Source: Odobenus rosmarus divergens
Lineage: Eukaryota > Chordata > Mammalia > Carnivora > Odobenidae
NCBI RefSeq assembly: GCF_000321225.1
Contig: NW_004450459.1
Span: 1,074,471-1,138,470 of the forward strand
Reading direction: 5' to 3'
DNA: 64,000 nt
Positions within the stretch are counted from its first letter, which is position 1; every line of letters begins with the position of its first letter. The position numbers and the translations under genes were made by a program. A model generated the notes under the pieces. It saw nothing but the letters and a program-made list of their open reading frames with translations, was not told where the DNA came from and did no database searches. This document shows, piece after piece, positions 46,834 through 59,359 of this stretch.

Positions 46834-47028
46834 GGGGCACCTGGGTGGCTCAGTCCATTAAGTGTCTGCCTTCCACTCAGGTTATGATCCCAGGGTCCTG
46901 GGATTGAGCCCCCCATCAGGCTCCCTGTTCAGCAGGTTTGCCTGCTTCTCCCTCTGCCTCTGCCGCTCCCCCTGCTTGTACTCTCTCTCTCTGTCAAATA
47001 AATAAATAAAATCTTTAAAAAAAAAAAG
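46834..47028 (+). mobile_element. CAN-SINE, plus strand
   Basis: GGGGCACCTGGGTGGCTCAG head to CAAATAAATAAATAAAATC and poly(A). Approximate TSD AGGAAATAATAATTT and AGGAAAGAAATGATTA. Confidence 0.94.
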
Positions 47029-47339
47029 GAAAGAAATGATTATCTTTAGGGCTGGTGAGATTTAAAATTCTGCCAAAGTAGGTAGTCTTGGATATCACTT
47101 TTTTAAACTGTTTAAGTTATATAAATGTGATGTGCTATTTTACAAAGCATGTATGCTTATTTTCACATTTTTACTTTACTGAGATAAAATATCGTATGAA
47201 TGCGGTAACTTAATGCTTCCAGGTCTGGTTTCAACAAAGACATTAAGCTTGTTAGTTCGTATTTGCCTAATCTGTTTTCTGTTTTCAAAATTGGTCCTTT
47301 ATTGGTCATTTTTGTCTTTACCTATGCGCCCTTATTTGT

Positions 47340-47431
47340 TTTTAAAATCTCCACACCCAACGTGGGACTCTAACTCACAACCCCAAGATCAAGAACCACA
47401 TGTTCTACTCACTGAGCCAGCCAGGCATCCC
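47340..47431 (-). mobile_element. Short CAN-SINE, minus (older form)
   Basis: CTCCACACCCAACGTGGGAC, CAACCCCAAGATCAAGAACC and GAGCCAGCCAGGCATCCC are the reverse complement of the tRNA-like head without the CT-rich body. The same type is at 57685-57783. Confidence 0.85.
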
Positions 47432-47667
47432 AGTGCCCTTATTTTTTTTTTTTTTTTTTTGACAGGATGTAAAAGTGGTAGCTAATGGCTCGACTATGAT
47501 AACTGGTGTCCTCTGTGTTTTGGATAATCAGGACATGAGTTTCGTCAAATCGTAGACCTCAGAAACCAGTGATGTGAAACTTTGTTATAGTTTGAAATAT
47601 GAATTACCCTCAGCTCTTTCATTTTAAAGGTTATATCCCTAGTTCTAGTTAAGAATTTGGTTTATTT

Positions 47668-47861
47668 GGGGCGCCTGGGTGGCTCAGTTGTTAAGCATCT
47701 GCCTTTGGTTCAGGTCATGATCCCAGGGTCTTGGGATGGAGCCCCGCATCGGGCTCCCTGCTCGGCAGGAAGCCTGCTTCTCTCTCTCCCACTCCCCCTG
47801 CTTGTGTTCCCTCTCTCGCTGTCTCTCTCTGTCAAAAAAATAAAATCTTAAAAAAAAAAAA
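47668..47861 (+). mobile_element. CAN-SINE, plus strand
   Basis: GGGGCGCCTGGGTGGCTCAG through AAAATAAAATC and poly(A). TSD AAGAATTTGGTTTATTT (47651-47667) against AAGAATTGGGGTTATTT (about 47862-47878). Confidence 0.95.
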
Positions 47862-48840
47862 AAGAATTGGGGTTATTTGAATCTTTCTCATTCCATGAGA
47901 TTTTAGACCTCTTCATGTAATCTCTGGTATCACATTGATTTTTATATTCTAGGACAGTTCCAAAGGAGCCAACTAAAAATTGACACATTTTTTCTCCTCT
48001 GTTAACAATTTATGCTCGTAGTGTTCCCATTAGTTTAAAGAGAAGTGTCAAAGACCTTTTCCTAAAGAGTTTCCACTTACTTGTATACGTAGAATTACAT
48101 GTACAGCACAAAATTAATCTGTAGTGTCTAATTCTCATTGTTCAGATGAGTGACTTTTAAAAAACGTGTCACTGAGCACATAATATAAACACTAAAAGCA
48201 TTTATAGAGAAAGAATTGGGATTAAAATGAGGATCAAGAAGGGGGTTAGAACAAAAAGTGGTGATTATGGAAATAGGGTGGAAATTATGGAAACGGTAAT
48301 TATTGAAATGGAATGGAAAATAAAATAATTTACCTTCAGATAATTTTAAAATCTTTTCATGTCTCTATTCATTAGTAGCATGAAAGTCATATTTAAATCT
48401 TAACTTCTATTAGCAGAAATGTCAGTAAAGTCACTTTGTTTTGCCAGGTAATAATAATAATAATACGATGGCCCCTTTTTCTTTTCTGTCTTTCATGTGT
48501 TGTGTCTCTTAAGGAGAACATCAGAGAAAAAGAACTTTGGGGTGTTTTAATTTTTAAACATATTGTAAAAATTAGTAAATTAATTTTATTATTTTAGATC
48601 TTTTTTTTTCTTTAATCCTACCCCATTCTTCTGGGCCTAACTGACTTTGGAGGATCCATAAGCATTTCACTTACTATACTATTCCAGAAAGCATCTATAA
48701 TCCGTTAGAAAAAAACACAGTTAACATTTTAACGCATGCCTTTTTAGTCTTTCTAGTTTTATATATTACTTGTAATATATAGATCATATTTTTTATACAA
48801 GTGATATCGTACCACTCATACAATTTTAAAAACCTACTTT

Positions 48841-48951
48841 TATTTTTTTTAAGATTTTATTTATTTGAGAGAGAGAGAATGAGAGAGAGAGAGCACATGA
48901 GAGGGGGGAGGGTCAGAGGGAGAAGCAGACTCCCCGCTGAGCAGGGAGCCT
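48841..48951 (-). mobile_element. 5'-truncated CAN-SINE, minus
   Basis: Tail and GA-rich body are present (AAGATTTTATTTATTTGAGA to GCTGAGCAGGGAGCC), but the tRNA-like head is absent. Even so, AAAACCTAC repeats flank it (48829- and 48952-), so it inserted in truncated form. Confidence 0.9.
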
Positions 48952-48959
48952 AAAACCTA

Positions 48960-50420
48960 CTTTTTAAATTTCACTGTATAACGACATTATTCCACGTTGT
49001 TTATTATTCTTCTGCAACGCAATTTTAAATGACTACAAAGTATATTCCTGTAAATATGACTGCAATTTACTTAAAATCATTGTCCTACTGTCAGATCTTT
49101 AGTTTATTTTCAATTTCTTACTATTATGAATCACACTGAGATTGACAATGAAAAAGCTTGTAGCTAAACATTTAGGCTACAGGTCTATTTGCTTAAGATA
49201 AATTCTCACATGCAGAATTGATGGATCAAAGAATGCACATATTTTTCAGGCTTTGGGTCTATGTGACCAAATTGTCTTTCAGAAAGATTGTACCAAATGA
49301 TACTTCCATGAACAGTGTATAGCAGTACCTGTTTCTATACCTTCACCAACATTGAATTTCATTATTTTTCAGTCTCTGGTGAATGACAGAATGGAGGGGG
49401 AAAAAAACAGTATCCCATTTTCCTAATTAAAAAAAAAAACAGCATCTCATTTTCCTAATTTTCAGATTTCCTAATTATGCAAATCAATAATGTTCATTAC
49501 AGAAAAATAGTTTGTTAAAGATGAAAAAAGGAGTCATAATGCTAAGAGCAACAGATAAGCAGCGTTAACACATTCTTTGTATATATTAGACATTTTCTGT
49601 TATGGTTTTTGCTTTTTTTGACATCATGCTTACATTAGGCAGATTTTTACCTATGTTTTCTTCTAACGATTTTAAGAGTTTGCTAAATTTTAAAACTTCT
49701 AATTGTGGTAAAATACACTAACATAAAACTCACACCTTAATTATTTCTAAGTATACAGTTTAGTATTGTTAAGTACTTTCACATCGTTGTGCAATCAATC
49801 TCCAAAACTTTTTCGTCTTGTGAAACTCTATTGTCATTGAACAATTTCCCATTTTCCTCTTCCCCCAGCCCCTTCCAACCACCATTCTACTTTGTGTTTC
49901 TATGAATCTGACTACTCTAAGTACCTTACGTAAGTAGCGTCATATAGTACTTGTCCTTTTGAGACTGGCTTATTTCACTTCACATATTATCTTCAAGTTC
50001 ATCCATGCTGTAGCGCGTGTCAGGATTTCCATCCATTTTAAGACTGAATAATACACACCACATAATGCACACCACTTGTACACACCACATTTTATCCATT
50101 CATCATCAGTGGACGCTTAGGTCGCTTCCACCTTTAGCTATTTTGAGTAATGCTGCTATGAACATGGGTATACAAGTATCTGGACACGTCCCTGCTTTCA
50201 CTTCCTTTGGGTATATACCCAGAAGTGGAATTGCTGAATCATACAGTATTTCTATATTTAATTTTTTGTGAGGAACTACCATACTGTTTTCTGTAGTGGC
50301 TGCACCATTTTCTATTCCCACCAACAATGCACAAGAGTTCTAATTTCTCCACATTCTCACCAACACATATTTGTTTGTTTGTTTCTTGGGTTTTTTTGCT
50401 TTTTGTTTTAGCAGCCATCC
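48960..50420 (-). repeat. Antisense L1M 3' portions (probably two relics)
   Basis: First block about 48960-49380 (ATTGATGGATCAAAGAATGC, TTCACCAACATTGAATTTC). Second, better preserved block about 49690-50420 (TCACTTCACATATTATCTTC, TTTGGGTATATACCCAGAAG, CCACCAACAATGCACAAGAG) is the reverse of an old L1 3' end. Confidence 0.75.
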
Positions 50421-51800
50421 TGATGGATGTGAGGTGATGATTTAAATTTATTTTCTCTCTCACCCCCTCTCTTCCTCTCTCCATATCGTGAATCTGCTTC
50501 TCTCTGATTATTAGCTTTATGATTTGGGAACTGAAATCCACATAAGACTAGAATCATGGCCTCCAGTGAAACCATGCTCATCATCCTCATGGCTTAACAA
50601 CCAAACAGAAATAGAGGTGCTTTCTCTTAGCCCCAACCTGAAAATATCAGGGAAGGACGCTTATTGGCATGAACTAAATCATACACTCATGCCTTGGACC
50701 AATCACAATGGCCAAAGGGGTGTACGTGATTAACTCTTTCTTAGTTATAAGCGTATCTTTTTGAGAGGTGGGGATTACCCTGTAAGGGATAGAACCTCCC
50801 TTCAGAGCATAGAAAGGATGAACAATTCCCTCAAACAAAGGATGAGATTAGTAGGACAAATATGGCCATTTGAGCTGGGTAGCCAACCTAACGTGTGCCT
50901 TTTTATCAAAGAAGCCTTGATAATTATGTCTGCTACATGTTTGAAACCTTGATAGCTAGAGTTTGAGTTCTTTATTCCCTGCTGTCTTATTTTTCTCCTC
51001 TTTAACCACAAGAGATCTGAAAGAAAAGCAGAGTACTTTGATGAATGATTTCCTTCGTTCCAAGCTGCCTATCTTCTTTCAGACCCATTGTCTAAAGAGA
51101 AGGCCTACGTTTGATGAGAGACGTACTCTATTTTAAGAAAATTTTTAACTAGAAATTGTGTATTCACCTGTAGCACTTCAGAATGCATGTGTTTATACTC
51201 TTGTACCTGTACTTTTCAATTCTGTCTTCTCTGAGAAGGTCAAATATTACATACCATCTGTTTCTGTGAACAGAAAGTGCATTTTTCTGATGAACAGAGC
51301 TTTTTGTAACTAAAAAAATAAGACTATGATTTTTATGTATCATGACTTAAAACCCGCATGGAAGGAGACCAAATCATATGATTTATTATTAGATGAAATG
51401 GAGAACATAGTTTCAACAAAACGAATGCTCAAAGCTGGCCCTATCAACTCTTTTATTACATATTATTTTAGACATTTCATCCCGGTGTCACCAGAGTTCT
51501 GATCTGTGATTAAAATGGTATCTTAGCATATGACAGTTACGAAGTTTATGATTTCAGTGATCATTTACAATTAAATAAATAATATTGATTACTATACTGA
51601 TTGTTTCTTATCCTAGATTAGTTATGCTAATACTAAAATAAATTGCACTGTACATTTCATCCCAACATTATTGTGATTACACTACCATACACATCCTGAA
51701 TCTGCATATGCCATGGGGAACACCATCCTGGCTAAATGCAAGTAATGCCTTCTCATTAGTTACCTAACTCACACCACACCTGTTAAAATAGCCGAGATCA
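50421..51800. other. Intergenic, nothing recognised
   Basis: AT-rich sequence with scattered short frames and no repeat heads, splice pattern or RNA gene. Confidence 0.5.
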
Positions 51801-51819
51801 AATAGTTCCCTAACACGCT

Positions 51820-52760
51820 GTGTTGGAAAGGCTTGGTGAAACAGACACTCTCATCTTTTGTAAGCTTAAATTGGTGCAAGCTCTTGGAAGACAATTTGGC
51901 AATATTTATCAAAATTTTAAAAGCATACACCCATAGACTAGCAATTCCACTTCTGGGAATTTATTTTATAGATATACGTGCATGTCTGTGAATTAATTTA
52001 TGTATTAGGATACGGGCTATCAATTAGCTAAAAATTATAAATTAAGTAAGGACCTGTGATAGTTAATTTCATATGTCAGCTTGGCTAGACCATGGTGCCC
52101 AGATATTTGGTCAAACATTATTCTGGATGTTGTGTGAGGGTGTTTTTGGATGAGATTTTCATTAAATCACTGGACTTTAAGTAAAACATATTGTCCTCCA
52201 TAAAGTGGGTGGACCTCATTCAGTCACTAAAGATCTAAATAGAACCAAAGACTGACCTCCCTCGAACAAGAAGGAATTCTGTCAGCAGATGGCTTTTGGA
52301 CTTGAATCTCCAGCCTTTCAACCTACCATGCAGGTTTTGGACTTGCTACCCTCCGTAATTGCATGAGCCAGTTCCTTAAAATAGATTTCTTTCTTTTACA
52401 TATCCACACTATTGGTTCTGTTTCTCTGGAGAACGCTGACTCATACGAGAATTGATTAAACAAATTATGGTGCAGAATACAGTATTTCTACAGGCATTAA
52501 TATGGAATACTAATAATACCCAGGAGGTATTCTTCAATTTAAAAACCTCAGTATTGAACTTCAGGTAAATGATACTGTTATAAAATTTCTACTATTATAT
52601 TAGCTTCTTTGCATATTGAACAGCTCTAGAAAGACACAAGAAACTGGTACCAATGGTTCTGCAAGGGAAGGGAATTGGATACTGGCAGCAGGAAAGACAA
52701 AGATTTATTTTTACTTGATATTCTTTCCTAGTTTTTGATATTATAAAGTGTTTACATCAA
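51820..52760 (+). repeat. Sense L1 3' relic split by another repeat
   Basis: Left block 51840-52055 (AGACTAGCAATTCCACTTCT) and right block 52450-52760 (ACAAATTATGGTGCAGAATA) fit an old L1 3' end; they are separated by the unrelated element at 52058-52448. Confidence 0.6.
52058..52448 (+). repeat. Ancient interspersed repeat (LTR- or MER-type) nested in L1
   Basis: It begins CTGTGATAGTTAATTTCATA, passes GCCCAGATATTTGGTCAAAC and ends GGTTCTGTTTCTCTGGAGAA plus CTGACTCATAC. A widespread mammalian repeat of known look; the family name is not certain to me. Confidence 0.6.
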
Positions 52761-52924
52761 CTATTCAAGAAATAATTGATTGTTCTAACATATTCCTATT
52801 TTAGCTTAAGTCCAATGTATTTGTCATTATCTATTCTTATGTTGCTTTTGAAAGGGACAAGGGACAGAAAATAGTGTTCTACATCATTTTAAAAATAAAA
52901 GTTTTATTTAAGACACCTGATTAA

Positions 52925-53111
52925 GGCACCTCAGTCAGTTAAGCGTCTGCCTTTGGCTCAGGTCATGATCCCAGGGTCCTGGGATTGAGCCCCACATCGG
53001 GTGCCCTGCTCAGTGGGGAGTCTGCTTCTCCCTCACCCCCTGCCCCTCCCCCCTACTCATGCATGCTTGCTCTCTCAAATAAATAAAATATTTTTAAAAT
53101 TAAAAAAAAAG
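52925..53111 (+). mobile_element. CAN-SINE, plus strand, head deletion
   Basis: GGCACCTCAGTCAGTTAAGC lacks the GGGTGGCT part of the head. The body and A-rich tail are normal. It is immediately followed by an L1 3' end. Confidence 0.92.
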
Positions 53112-53297
53112 TTTTTGAGGGTTTTAGAAGGGAGGGGGTGGGGGCATGGGTTAGCCCGGTGATGGGTATTAAGGAGGGCAAGTATTGAATGGAGCACTGG
53201 GTGTTATACACAAACAATGAATCATGGAACACTACATCAAGAACTAATGATGTAATGTATGGTGACTAACATAACATAATAAAATAAAATTTTTAAA
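53112..53297 (+). mobile_element. Carnivore L1 3' end, sense, heavily 5'-truncated
   Basis: GTATTGAATGGAGCACTGGG, TATACACAAACAATGAATCA, ACTAATGATGTAATGTATGG and CATAATAAAATAAAATTTTT form the L1 3' UTR end. AAAAGTTTTATTTAA occurs at about 52897-52911 and 53298-53312, outside the SINE plus L1 unit. Confidence 0.88.
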
Positions 53298-53522
53298 AAA
53301 AGTTTTATTTAATCTGAATCATATTAGTTTGTGTTATGGCACACAGTAATTTTTATATTCTGCATTTGAAACAGTAGTATAGTCATTTTAATTTATTAAA
53401 TTGGTACATGCATTATCTGTGTTAAAAATATATAATAATATAATATAATACAAATGCATGTTTTTCTGTGAAACTTTCGTATTTGTAGTTTAAAGTTTGA
53501 GTCATTAAAAATGCAACCAACA

Positions 53523-53717
53523 GGGGCACCTGGATGGCTCAGTCATTAAGCATCTGCCTTCAGCTCAGGTCCTGATCTCAGGGTCCTGGAATCAAGCCCC
53601 ACATCGGGCTCCCTGTTCGGCGGGAAGCCTGCTTCTCCCTCTCCCACTCCCCCTGCTTGTGTTCCCTCTCTTGCTGTCTCTCTCTCTGTGTCAAATAAAT
53701 AAATAAAATCTTTAAAA
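53523..53717 (+). mobile_element. CAN-SINE, plus strand
   Basis: GGGGCACCTGGATGGCTCAG through CAAATAAATAAATAAAATC. TSD AAAATGCAACCAACA against AAAATGCAAGCAACA. Confidence 0.95.
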
Positions 53718-53909
53718 AAAAATGCAAGCAACAGTTAAATTATATGCTTTCACAAACTCAATGTATTTATTTCATTTTCTTTTATTATTACTATAAATGC
53801 AAGATTTCTTTTAATCCTTTTACCTTAATAATTATATAAATGCTTCATAGAACTTTTAAATAGTAACTGTAATTAACAGTGCTGTATCATATATTTGAAA
53901 GTTGCTGAG

Positions 53910-54075
53910 GGCACCTGGGTGGCTCAAGCCCTGGTCCCAGAGTCCTGGGATCAAGTCCCGCATCAGGCTCCCTGTTCAGCAGGAAGCCTGCTTCTCCCTC
54001 TCCCACCCCCCCTGCTTGTGTTCCCTCTCTCATTGTGTCTCTCTCTGTCAAATAAGTAAAATCTTAAAAAAAAAA
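53910..54075 (+). mobile_element. CAN-SINE, plus strand, internal deletion
   Basis: GGCACCTGGGTGGCTCAAGC joins directly to CCTGGTCCCAGAG, so the A-box/B-box spacer is lost. Perfect TSD AAGTTGCTGAG at 53899-53909 and 54076-54086. Confidence 0.94.
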
Positions 54076-54103
54076 AAGTTGCTGAGATTGTAGATCTTCA
54101 AAG

Positions 54104-54107
<4 letters not shown>

Positions 54108-54134
<27 letters not shown>
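54108..54134. repeat. (AC)n microsatellite
   Basis: About 13 uninterrupted AC units. Confidence 0.95.
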
Positions 54135-54135
<1 letters not shown>

Positions 54136-54139
54136 TAAA

Positions 54140-55530
54140 TTGTAACCATGTAAGGTGATGGATGTGTTAACTAACCTTATTGTGGTAATTATTTTGCAGT
54201 ATGTACATATATCAAATCATCATATTTGACACCTTAAACTTGCAATGTTATATGTCAGTTATATCTCAAAAAAGCTGGGCAGGGGTAAGAACTTTTAAGA
54301 TTTGCATCCCAACTCCAGTAATACTTGCTAGAGATAAACGTCACAATGAAATCCATCAAAATCCATCAAAACATGCTACCATGTTCTTCCCACACACAAA
54401 TGATCCCTGTCATCTCTCCACTGCTGTACTACTGTAATTCGGTCAAGTCAGTTGTGGATCATAAAGGTTCTATTTTCAATCTATCTTAACCAGTTACTGC
54501 ATTTTAATCTAGTGAAGAATAATCTATTCTGAAGAAGAAATTCTCAATCATCTCTCAAATACCCAAAGTAACTTATTTAAAAAAAAATGCTTCTCCAAAG
54601 TATACTTCTAGATACAATTGTAATAATTTGTGTATTTGAAAGTCATGAATACATAATCAATACAACATAATTACTGCCATTGTAAAAGCCATTTGGGATA
54701 AAAGTATAAGAGAGTGCTGTTAGGCTTTTTAAAAAAATACACTATTTTAAACCATCCAAGGAGAATGAGAGTAATTGAGATATATGAGTATCCTGTTAAC
54801 GAGTAAGGCATTTGGGATCCAATAATCTACAATAAACTAAATGATGTATATAAAAAAGTTACTGACCTCAAACCAGCAATTATTCAGCGTTCTTCATATA
54901 ACTATGTAGCAGAAGCCGTTAATACACATATGCCCCAATGAATTAAGGTCCCCTTCTTCGAGAACTCATCTGGATAATTTTATGTGCCAAAAAAAGAAAA
55001 TAAGGAACAGGAGAGAGGAGGAAGGGAGATGAAAGGAATAACAGCATTTTATGGCTTATCAGGATTTGAGAATCATTATTTCATTTTAAATATCCCCACT
55101 GGAGGCAGAAAAAACAAAACCCAGCACGGTTACTATCCTTGCTAGCTCCTCTTTAAACATTTTTGTTTAGTATCCACTATACTATTGGTTATTGTTTCAT
55201 CTTATGAGAGAGTAGTAGCAGTTACTAATGTCAAGAGCGAAAATATCTAATCTCTCTTTGGCCAAGTGGACATTTGTTTATTGCCTCCCCAGCATCCATT
55301 CCTCCTTCTCCCTTCAGACAGCACTTAGATTTTCTTTGGGGGAAACCGCCCCACAGTGTTTGAGTGGGCTTTACCTCATCCGTGACTGCAGGTGTGGCCT
55401 TATTGGGATGTCAATCAGTGTAACCCTGTCCCTTTGCCATTCTGACAGGTTTAGGGAGAGTGATATATATGTTTATTGCTGTATACTAATTTTGTAGCTA
55501 AGAACTTACATTATTGTGTTCTTTTACTGC
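54140..55530. other. Intergenic, nothing recognised
   Basis: AT-rich sequence. The frame at 55228-55497 has no family resemblance and no splice context. Confidence 0.5.
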
Positions 55531-56905
55531 TTATAAGATTTTCTCAGGTTTTCCAAGTATACAATCATATCATCTGTAAACTATGATAATTGTACCACAT
55601 TTTATCTCATTTTTTTCTAATTGCATTAGCTAGTACCTCTAAAAGAATGTTAAATAGTGATCAATATTAACCTCTAAACCATCCTTAAGTTCTTCCCGAC
55701 TTTAGTGAAGATGTTTCTAGTATTTACCTATCCAGCAACATGCTAGCTTTACAGTTTAGGTAACTATCTATCTTATCATGTTAAGGAAATTCTCTTCTAC
55801 TCCTATTGTTAGGAAGTTTATTTTCTTAAACCGATAATGCCTTAGTGGCATATATAAAAGTTATTGTATGATTTTTATCCTTATATTTATTAATGTAATG
55901 AATTACTCTAGTTTAGATTTCCTAATATTAAATTATCCTTGCAGTTTTTGAATAAACCTTACTTGATCTGGTATATTATAGTCTTACTGCACTACTGAAT
56001 TCTACTTACAATTTTTAAAAGGAATTTTGCACCCATAGTCGTAAGTGAGATTGGTTTGTGTGTTTTTTCTAATGCAATCTTTGCATTCCATTAAATTTAC
56101 TTAGGGAGTTTCCTTGCTTTAATGCTCTGAATCATTTTAGATAGCATTAGAGTTATCTCTTTTCCCCTGAATTTTCTGTGAAACCTGTGGGCCTGATTTT
56201 TTTTTTTTTTATCAATAGAAGGGAAAAGAGGATTAGGTTTTTCACTGCATTATTTCTTCTGTGGGAATTGGTCTCTTCGAATGTCCTGTCCCTTCTGCAG
56301 TTAGTTCTGGCAAATTATATTTACCTGGCTATAGTACACCTAAAAAATATCATGAATAAGACAGTCCTTATTGTTAAAACAAGGATTATAACATCTTTGC
56401 AAATGTCCTTTCATCTATGCATTCCTGTTTTCAACTTTCTTTTCATAGATTATAAAGTCTCTGATAAGGTTAAGCAGACTCATGACTCTTTTGATTTCTT
56501 CTGCATAAGTCGGTTCTTTGTTTTCATGTCTTATTCTTTGTATTTATGCTTTCCCTGTTTGTTATTATGATCAATTAACAGTTTATATTCTATTGTTATG
56601 TTTTTGTTAAAAATAGTTTTTGCATACATATATTAGTTTTACTATTTTTACACTTTCAAAATTATTAATTTTTGACTTAATCTCTCCCAACCCTTCTCTT
56701 TCCTTAAGATTAATTTGTGGTTAATTTTCTAACTTATTAATTGATATATTTTTATTGTTTCTTTTTTTGTTAATGAAAGTATTTTACAACTATAAAGTTA
56801 CCTTTGTGTACTGCCTTACCTGTGTCTCATTGGTTCTGATTTAGCTTTTCATTATTGTTATTTCCTATATAGCATCCAAATTTAGTTTGATTTCGTTAGT
56901 ACCCA

Positions 56906-57105
56906 AGGGTTAAGAGAGCGCCTTCTTTTCAAGTCGGCTCAAGTCATGATCCCAGAGTCCTGGGATCAAGCCCCACAATGCGATCCCTGCTCAGCGGGGA
57001 TTCTGCTTCTCCCTCTCCCTCTGCCTGCCGCTCTGCCTGCTTGTGCTCTCTCTATCTCTCTGTCAAGTAAATAAATAAACAAATAATCTTAAAAAAAACA
57101 AAAAT
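56906..57105 (+). mobile_element. CAN-SINE, plus strand, diverged head
   Basis: GGTTAAGAGAGCGCC then TCAAGTCATGATCCCAGAGT, body TCTGCTTCTCCCTCTCCCTC and tail AAGTAAATAAATAAACAAAT. The head is rearranged. Confidence 0.88.
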
Positions 57106-57684
57106 AAAAAAATAAAACTCTATACATTTCCTATGGACACTTGAGGATATATTTTGTTTTAACAATAAGGACTATCTCGTGATATTATTTAAGTGTGCTA
57201 TAATTTTACTTGTTTTTTGTCTTCTTGACCTGTTGTGGACTGAAGTGATGCATTTCCCACCTCTAATGTGTTTCCATTTCTTATTGCATCACCTTCTTTT
57301 TTTGCTTTATAAATGCTAATGCTATTTTATTTGATAACAGATATAAATTATTCATTTCTTCCTATGAACTGTACTTTGGAATGTTATAAAGGGCTCTCCT
57401 TTTTTATTTGATAGTTTTTGGCCTGAATCCAACCTTTTCTGGTATAAGATCACCATCTCTGTTGTTTGTTTTGCAATTTGTTGCAAACAAATTTTTTGTT
57501 TGCATTTGCCTAATTGACTTTGCCCCATATTTTTATTTTTACCCTTACTAAATTACTTTGTTTTAGGTATATCCTTTAGATTCAGCACTGAATTTGCTGT
57601 ATGATTCAATCGAAATGTACTTTTCTTTTAAGATGTGAGGTTAGCCCATTTATATTCATTGATTTAATAGATTTTTGGTCTCAG

Positions 57685-57783
57685 TTTTTTTTTTCAATAA
57701 TCTCTACACCCAACGTGGGGCTCAAACTTACAACCCTGAGATCGAGAGTCACATGCTGTACTAACTAAGCCAGCCAGGCACCA
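57685..57783 (-). mobile_element. Short CAN-SINE, minus (older form)
   Basis: ATCTCTACACCCAACGTGGG, CCTGAGATCGAGAGTCACAT and AAGCCAGCCAGGCACCAC. Head-only type, as at 47340. Confidence 0.87.
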
Positions 57784-59177
57784 CTGGTCTCAACTCTTTA
57801 ATGTTATTTTTGTAATTGCTTTTCCATATTTTAAAAAATAAGTCACCAGGAGTCAGTTTCCTATGATTTTTTTCCTTGTGTATTTCTTCTGCTAAATAAG
57901 ACTTATATTGTTCTAGTTGTTATCTTTACAACTCTATATAATGCCCCAATCCTTTGTTTGTAGGTATATCTACTATTTTCCTACCATAAGCATTGATTAA
58001 ATTAATATTTTCTCCTCCACCCCCTACTTTTTTCTACTACACAATTTTATATTGTATTTATCCATTGACTTTGAGCTATTAAAGATAAGGAAATCAACAC
58101 ATTCATATGCAATTTACTTTTTCTTTCCCCCTGTGACTCTTGTTAGTTTTTCATTTTTGCATTGTCCAGCACAGAAGATTTATATTTCATTCTGTTACCC
58201 TCATCCCTGTACCATTTTACTCTTAGATAAATATATTCATTGCTCCCTGATAGTCCTCTGTAGTAGTTTCTTAGGTCATCTTTTTTTTCACCTACGCTTG
58301 TCATCTGATAGAATCATTAGGTAGTACTCAAGGGAATAATATGCATGCTCAAAACGTTGTGCTTTTACATTTGAGCAACAATTAGCATCTTTGGATGCTG
58401 ATTTCCTTTGAAGATCTTCTAGCATTGAATATTACTATGTAGAAGTCTGAACCTAGCTTTATATTTTCCTTTTCTTTGAAATTTAGCAACTTTAATGGGC
58501 TATGTCTGTTCTGGGGGAGTTTCTCCTTGGATATATTGAGTCCTTTCAAGATGTAGGTTCAAGTATTCTTTTATTTTAGGATAACTTTCTAAAGTTATGT
58601 CTATCAGTATTATTTCTTTCTCTTTGTTTTCCTGACACTTCAATTATGCAATTTGCTCTCTTTTGCTTGCCTTTTATATCTATCATTGTTTTCTAATCCT
58701 TTAAGAAATTTTAAATTTCCATTGCATTTGGCTTGCTTCCTCATTTCCATGAAATTATGTCCTTTCCTATATTTTCAGCAGGACCTATTTGCCCATGTAT
58801 TCCTTCCCATTTTGCTCTCATTTTCCTGATGGTTACATTTTTTTCTTCTATTCTTCCATGTGCTCTATCATCTCCTTTCTTCCTGTTGTGTTAACATCTG
58901 CTCCTTGAACTCTTGTATCTCTGCTTTATGGCTTTTCCTTATAAAGGAGATTAATTCATTCCATTCTTAAGATTCATGGTAAAATGTTTGATCATAATTT
59001 TCATCTGCTCTATGGAAACATTTTTCTGGTAAGAGTGCTTTATCAACCCTTTCTTTCTTTTTTTCTTTGTGTAGCAATTTTGTAAAGATACTGTGCATAT
59101 TCCATTTTGATTACTTGTCTCTGAAGCAGCTGAGTTTTTCTATGCTACTACTATACTTGCAAGAAGGACCAGGACCA

Positions 59178-59359
59178 GGGGTGCCTGGGTGGCTCAGTTG
59201 GTTGAGTGACTGCCTTCGGCTCAGGTCATGCCCGGGATGGAGCCCCACATCGGGCTCCCTGCTCAGCAGGGAGTCTGCTTCTCCCTCTGACCCTCCCCCC
59301 TCTCGTGTTCTCTCTCTCATTCTCTCTCTCTCAAATAAATAAAATCTTAAAAAAAAAAA
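59178..59359 (+). mobile_element. CAN-SINE, plus strand
   Basis: GGGTGCCTGGGTGGCTCAGT to CAAATAAATAAAATC and poly(A). Perfect TSD AAGGACCAGGACCA at 59164-59177 and 59360-59373. Confidence 0.96.

Larger units (their letters stand above)
55535..58990 (-). repeat. Long, very old antisense L1 (ORF2 to 5' region)
   Basis: Reading + is 3' to 5' of the L1. RT-side phrases at 55545-56100 (ATACAATCATATCATCTGTA, AATGAATTACTCTAG, TTGAATAAACCTTACTTG) are followed by endonuclease-side sequence to about 57650 (TTAGCCCATTTATATTCATT) and 5' region-like sequence to about 58990. SINEs at 56906 and 57685 interrupt it. The 130-residue + frame at 56178-56570 is antisense to it. Confidence 0.7.

Noticed and set aside
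56178..56570. 130-residue + strand open frame rich in aromatic residues
   Set aside because: It overlaps the antisense strand of a degraded L1; T-rich sequence gives F/L/I-rich frames.
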